7,664 bases of DNA from Desulfobacteraceae bacterium (GTDB taxonomy: Bacteria; Desulfobacterota; Desulfobulbia; Desulfobulbales; Desulfobulbaceae). Where the stretch lies: the NCBI GenBank assembly GCA_022837185.1, contig JALHJD010000135.1, forward strand, positions 1 through 7,664. Reading direction: 5' to 3'. This document shows, piece after piece, positions 6,602 to 7,664 of the stretch. The notes beneath the pieces are model-generated. The model made no database searches. It saw nothing but the letters and a program-made list of their open reading frames with translations, and was not told the DNA's origin. Position 1 is the first letter of the stretch, and each line of letters opens with the position of its first letter. The position numbers and the translations under genes are program-made.

Positions 6602-7153
6602 TTATCCTGCAAGCTCCTTTCTGGTGAATATCGACGCCAGGGGATATCCCCGGGCGGCAAGATTTTCCGCGCCGCCTTCCTGGCGGTCGACAATGGCCGC
6701 CACCAGCCCGACCCGGAATCCTTCCTTTTCAACCCGGTCGATAACCTTGATAAGCGTACCGCCGGTGGTGACCACATCCTCGACCACGGCAACCAGGGCG
6801 CCGGGCGGCAGATTGCTCTTCCCTTCGAGGTAATTGCCCGTTCCGTGTCCCTTTGATTCCTTGCGGACAATAAATGCCGGGATGGGATTGTTTTCCAGGT
6901 AGCTGATGATGGAGACCGCGGTCACCAGGGGATCGGCGCCCAGTGTCATTCCGCCGACAGCGGAAATCCTTTCAGGGCGCGCCGCGATCAGCCGGTACAA
7001 AAGACGGCCGCAGAGGTAGGCGCCTTCAGCGGACAGGGTTGTCTGTTTGCCGTCGATATAAAAATCGGACGTCTTGCCCGAGGTCAGGGTAAAGGTCCCT
7101 TCCCGATAGGATTTCTCGAGCAGCAGTTTTCGCAGTTGCGCGCGTTCGTCCAT
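6602..7153 (-). CDS. pyrE: Orotate phosphoribosyltransferase
   Basis: Joins orotate to PRPP to make orotidine 5'-phosphate in de novo pyrimidine synthesis; cytoplasmic dimer. The 183 residues match the shorter PyrE type (E. coli's is about 213). Visible elements are the N-terminal LTSGKTSDFYID (24-35), the flexible catalytic loop RKESKGHGTGN (97-107), and the PRPP-binding loop VAVVEDVVTTGGT (121-133). The start at ATG 7153-7151 is preferred because GGAAGGGAG (7164-7156 on this strand) is directly upstream and MDERAQLRKLL is where the family begins. An in-frame ATG at 7267 would add 38 unlike residues and run across the glmS promoter. It is the first gene of a leftward unit with the dual-CXXC and PilZ genes and is divergent from glmS. 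Confidence 0.96.
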   Translation of the reverse strand: MDERAQLRKLLLEKSYREGTFTLTSGKTSDFYIDGKQTTLSAEGAYLCGRLLYRLIAARPERISAVGGMTLGADPLVTAVSIISYLENNPIPAFIVRKESKGHGTGNYLEGKSNLPPGALVAVVEDVVTTGGTLIKVIDRVEKEGFRVGLVAAIVDRQEGGAENLAARGYPLASIFTRKELAG

Positions 7154-7185
7154 GACTCCCTTCCGTAAATGATAATCCTCTTTAA

Positions 7186-7214
7186 TAAATACAGGTTTTT
7201 TTGGCAAAGGGCAA
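7186..7214 (-). promoter_or_regulatory. Weak candidate promoter for pyrE
   Basis: Reading leftward, TTGCCC (7214-7209, four of six to the -35 consensus) is followed after 17 bases by TATTTA (7191-7186, three of six to -10). This would start transcription near 7180, leaving a leader of about 27 bases before pyrE. The region is AT-rich compared with the rest of the window, which is the main support; the exact hexamers are uncertain. Confidence 0.3.
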
Positions 7215-7216
7215 AG
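7203..7216. repeat. Tandem heptamer, two copies of GGCAAAG
   Basis: Two perfect adjacent copies of GGCAAAG lie at 7203-7209 and 7210-7216 in the pyrE-glmS divergent region, overlapping the candidate -35 of pyrE. It could be a small operator or chance. Confidence 0.5.
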
Positions 7217-7247
7217 ATATTTCTTCCCCGGCCGGTCAAGGAATTCT

Positions 7248-7277
7248 TTGTCATTCTGACAGGACATGTGCTACCAT
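7248..7277 (+). promoter_or_regulatory. Candidate sigma-70 promoter with extended -10 for glmS
   Basis: TTGTCA (7248-7253, five of six to the -35 consensus) is followed after 18 bases by TACCAT (7272-7277, four of six to -10). The -10 is preceded by TGC (7269-7271), an extended -10 element. Transcription would begin near 7284, about 55 bases before the glmS ATG. The leader is too short to hold a glmS ribozyme. Confidence 0.6.
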
Positions 7278-7293
7278 GGCGAATAATTTTCCC

Positions 7294-7310
7294 ATCCCGG
7301 GGTACGGGAT
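7294..7310 (+). repeat. Small inverted repeat in the glmS leader
   Basis: ATCCCG (7294-7299) and CGGGAT (7305-7310) are perfect inverted copies around a five-base loop. The element sits just downstream of the predicted glmS start site and about 30 bases before the ATG. It has no T-tract, so it is not an intrinsic terminator; it may be a leader hairpin or an operator. Confidence 0.5.
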
Positions 7311-7339
7311 CTGACAAATATCGCAGCAAAGGCAGGTAT

Positions 7340-7664
7340 ATGTGCGGAATCATGGGATATACCGGGCAGAGGCGGGTGGTGCCCGTCCTGCTCGAAGGAC
7401 TCAGGCGCCTTGAATACCGGGGATATGATTCGGCGGGACTGGTCTATCATTTCAATGACCGGCTCGTCAAATACCGGGCGAGCGGCAAGCTCGAAAATCT
7501 GGCGGCGGTTGTCGACGAACATGTCGGTGTCGCGAGTTTCTGCGGGCTCGGGCATACCCGCTGGGCAACGCACGGGGCGCCCACCGAGGACAACGCCCAC
7601 CCCCATGGCGACTGCACCGGCAGCCTGGTTGTCGTCCACAACGGGATAATTGAAAATTATTCCG
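7340..7664 (+). CDS. glmS: Glutamine--fructose-6-phosphate aminotransferase, 5' part (runs off window)
   Basis: Makes glucosamine 6-phosphate from fructose 6-phosphate and glutamine, the first committed step to UDP-GlcNAc for peptidoglycan and LPS. The first 108 residues of a protein usually about 610 long are present, all within the glutaminase (class II, Ntn) domain. The start MCGIMGY places the catalytic cysteine at 2, exposed after Met removal. Further family motifs are [10 protein letters not shown] (24-33), HTRWATHG (72-79) and HNGIIENY (100-107). The ATG at 7340 is preceded by AAAGGCAGG (7328-7336). No stop or frameshift occurs before the right edge. It is divergent from pyrE and has its own candidate promoter at 7248-7277. 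The 3' sugar isomerase domains are not visible. Confidence 0.97.
   Translation, partial: MCGIMGYTGQRRVVPVLLEGLRRLEYRGYDSAGLVYHFNDRLVKYRASGKLENLAAVVDEHVGVASFCGLGHTRWATHGAPTEDNAHPHGDCTGSLVVVHNGIIENYS

Noticed and set aside
7154..7267. Upstream in-frame extension of pyrE starting at ATG 7267
   Set aside because: No ribosome binding site, no family similarity, and it crosses the glmS promoter; ATG 7153 has a good site.
7284..7339. glmS ribozyme in the glmS leader
   Set aside because: The leader is about 55 bases, much too short for the ribozyme, which is chiefly known from Firmicutes.
1..7664. CRISPR arrays, insertion sequences, tRNA or rRNA genes
   Set aside because: No spaced direct repeats, transposase text, terminal inverted repeats or RNA-gene signatures were seen on either strand.

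Overview
The window is ordinary-looking, high-GC, gene-dense bacterial chromosome. It carries eight confidently or probably named housekeeping or regulatory genes, plus one very short gene that is easy to overlook. Gene content and style suggest an anaerobic member of the former Deltaproteobacteria (Desulfobacterota or Desulfuromonadota type). The supporting signs are a long-form HflX, a TtcA-like/DUF89 gene pair, a dual-CXXC mini-protein upstream of a PilZ protein, and cysteine-rich proteins. This placement is inference from family recognition; no marker such as rRNA is present.

Layout: bases 1-5957 are a rightward block, the 3' end of hisB, a lipoprotein gene, a TtcA-like PP-loop gene, a DUF89 metal-dependent phosphatase gene, asnS and hflX. 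Gaps are 0-55 bases, two junctions overlap (11 and 4 bases), and no terminator-like hairpin with a T-tract was seen, so the block may be one transcription unit. Bases 5942-7153 are a leftward block, read as pyrE, then a 56-residue dual-CXXC protein, then a PilZ-domain protein. Its last gene converges on hflX and overlaps it by 16 bases. Bases 7154-7339 are a divergent intergenic region with a good candidate promoter for glmS, a weak one for pyrE, and two small repeats. glmS starts at 7340 and runs off the right edge.

The rightward genes share a loose translation theme: tRNA thiolation-type chemistry (TtcA-like), tRNA charging (AsnRS) and ribosome rescue or splitting (HflX). A likely metabolite-repair phosphatase lies among them and histidine biosynthesis upstream. 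The leftward block links pyrimidine synthesis with a probable c-di-GMP-binding PilZ protein that has its own N-terminal cysteine cluster.

The points most worth a second look are these: hflX appears to start at a non-canonical ATC codon under an excellent Shine-Dalgarno sequence; the 56-residue dual-CXXC gene is coupled to the PilZ gene; and the TtcA-like and DUF89 genes overlap. I found no convincing new defence, mobile or RNA-based system here.
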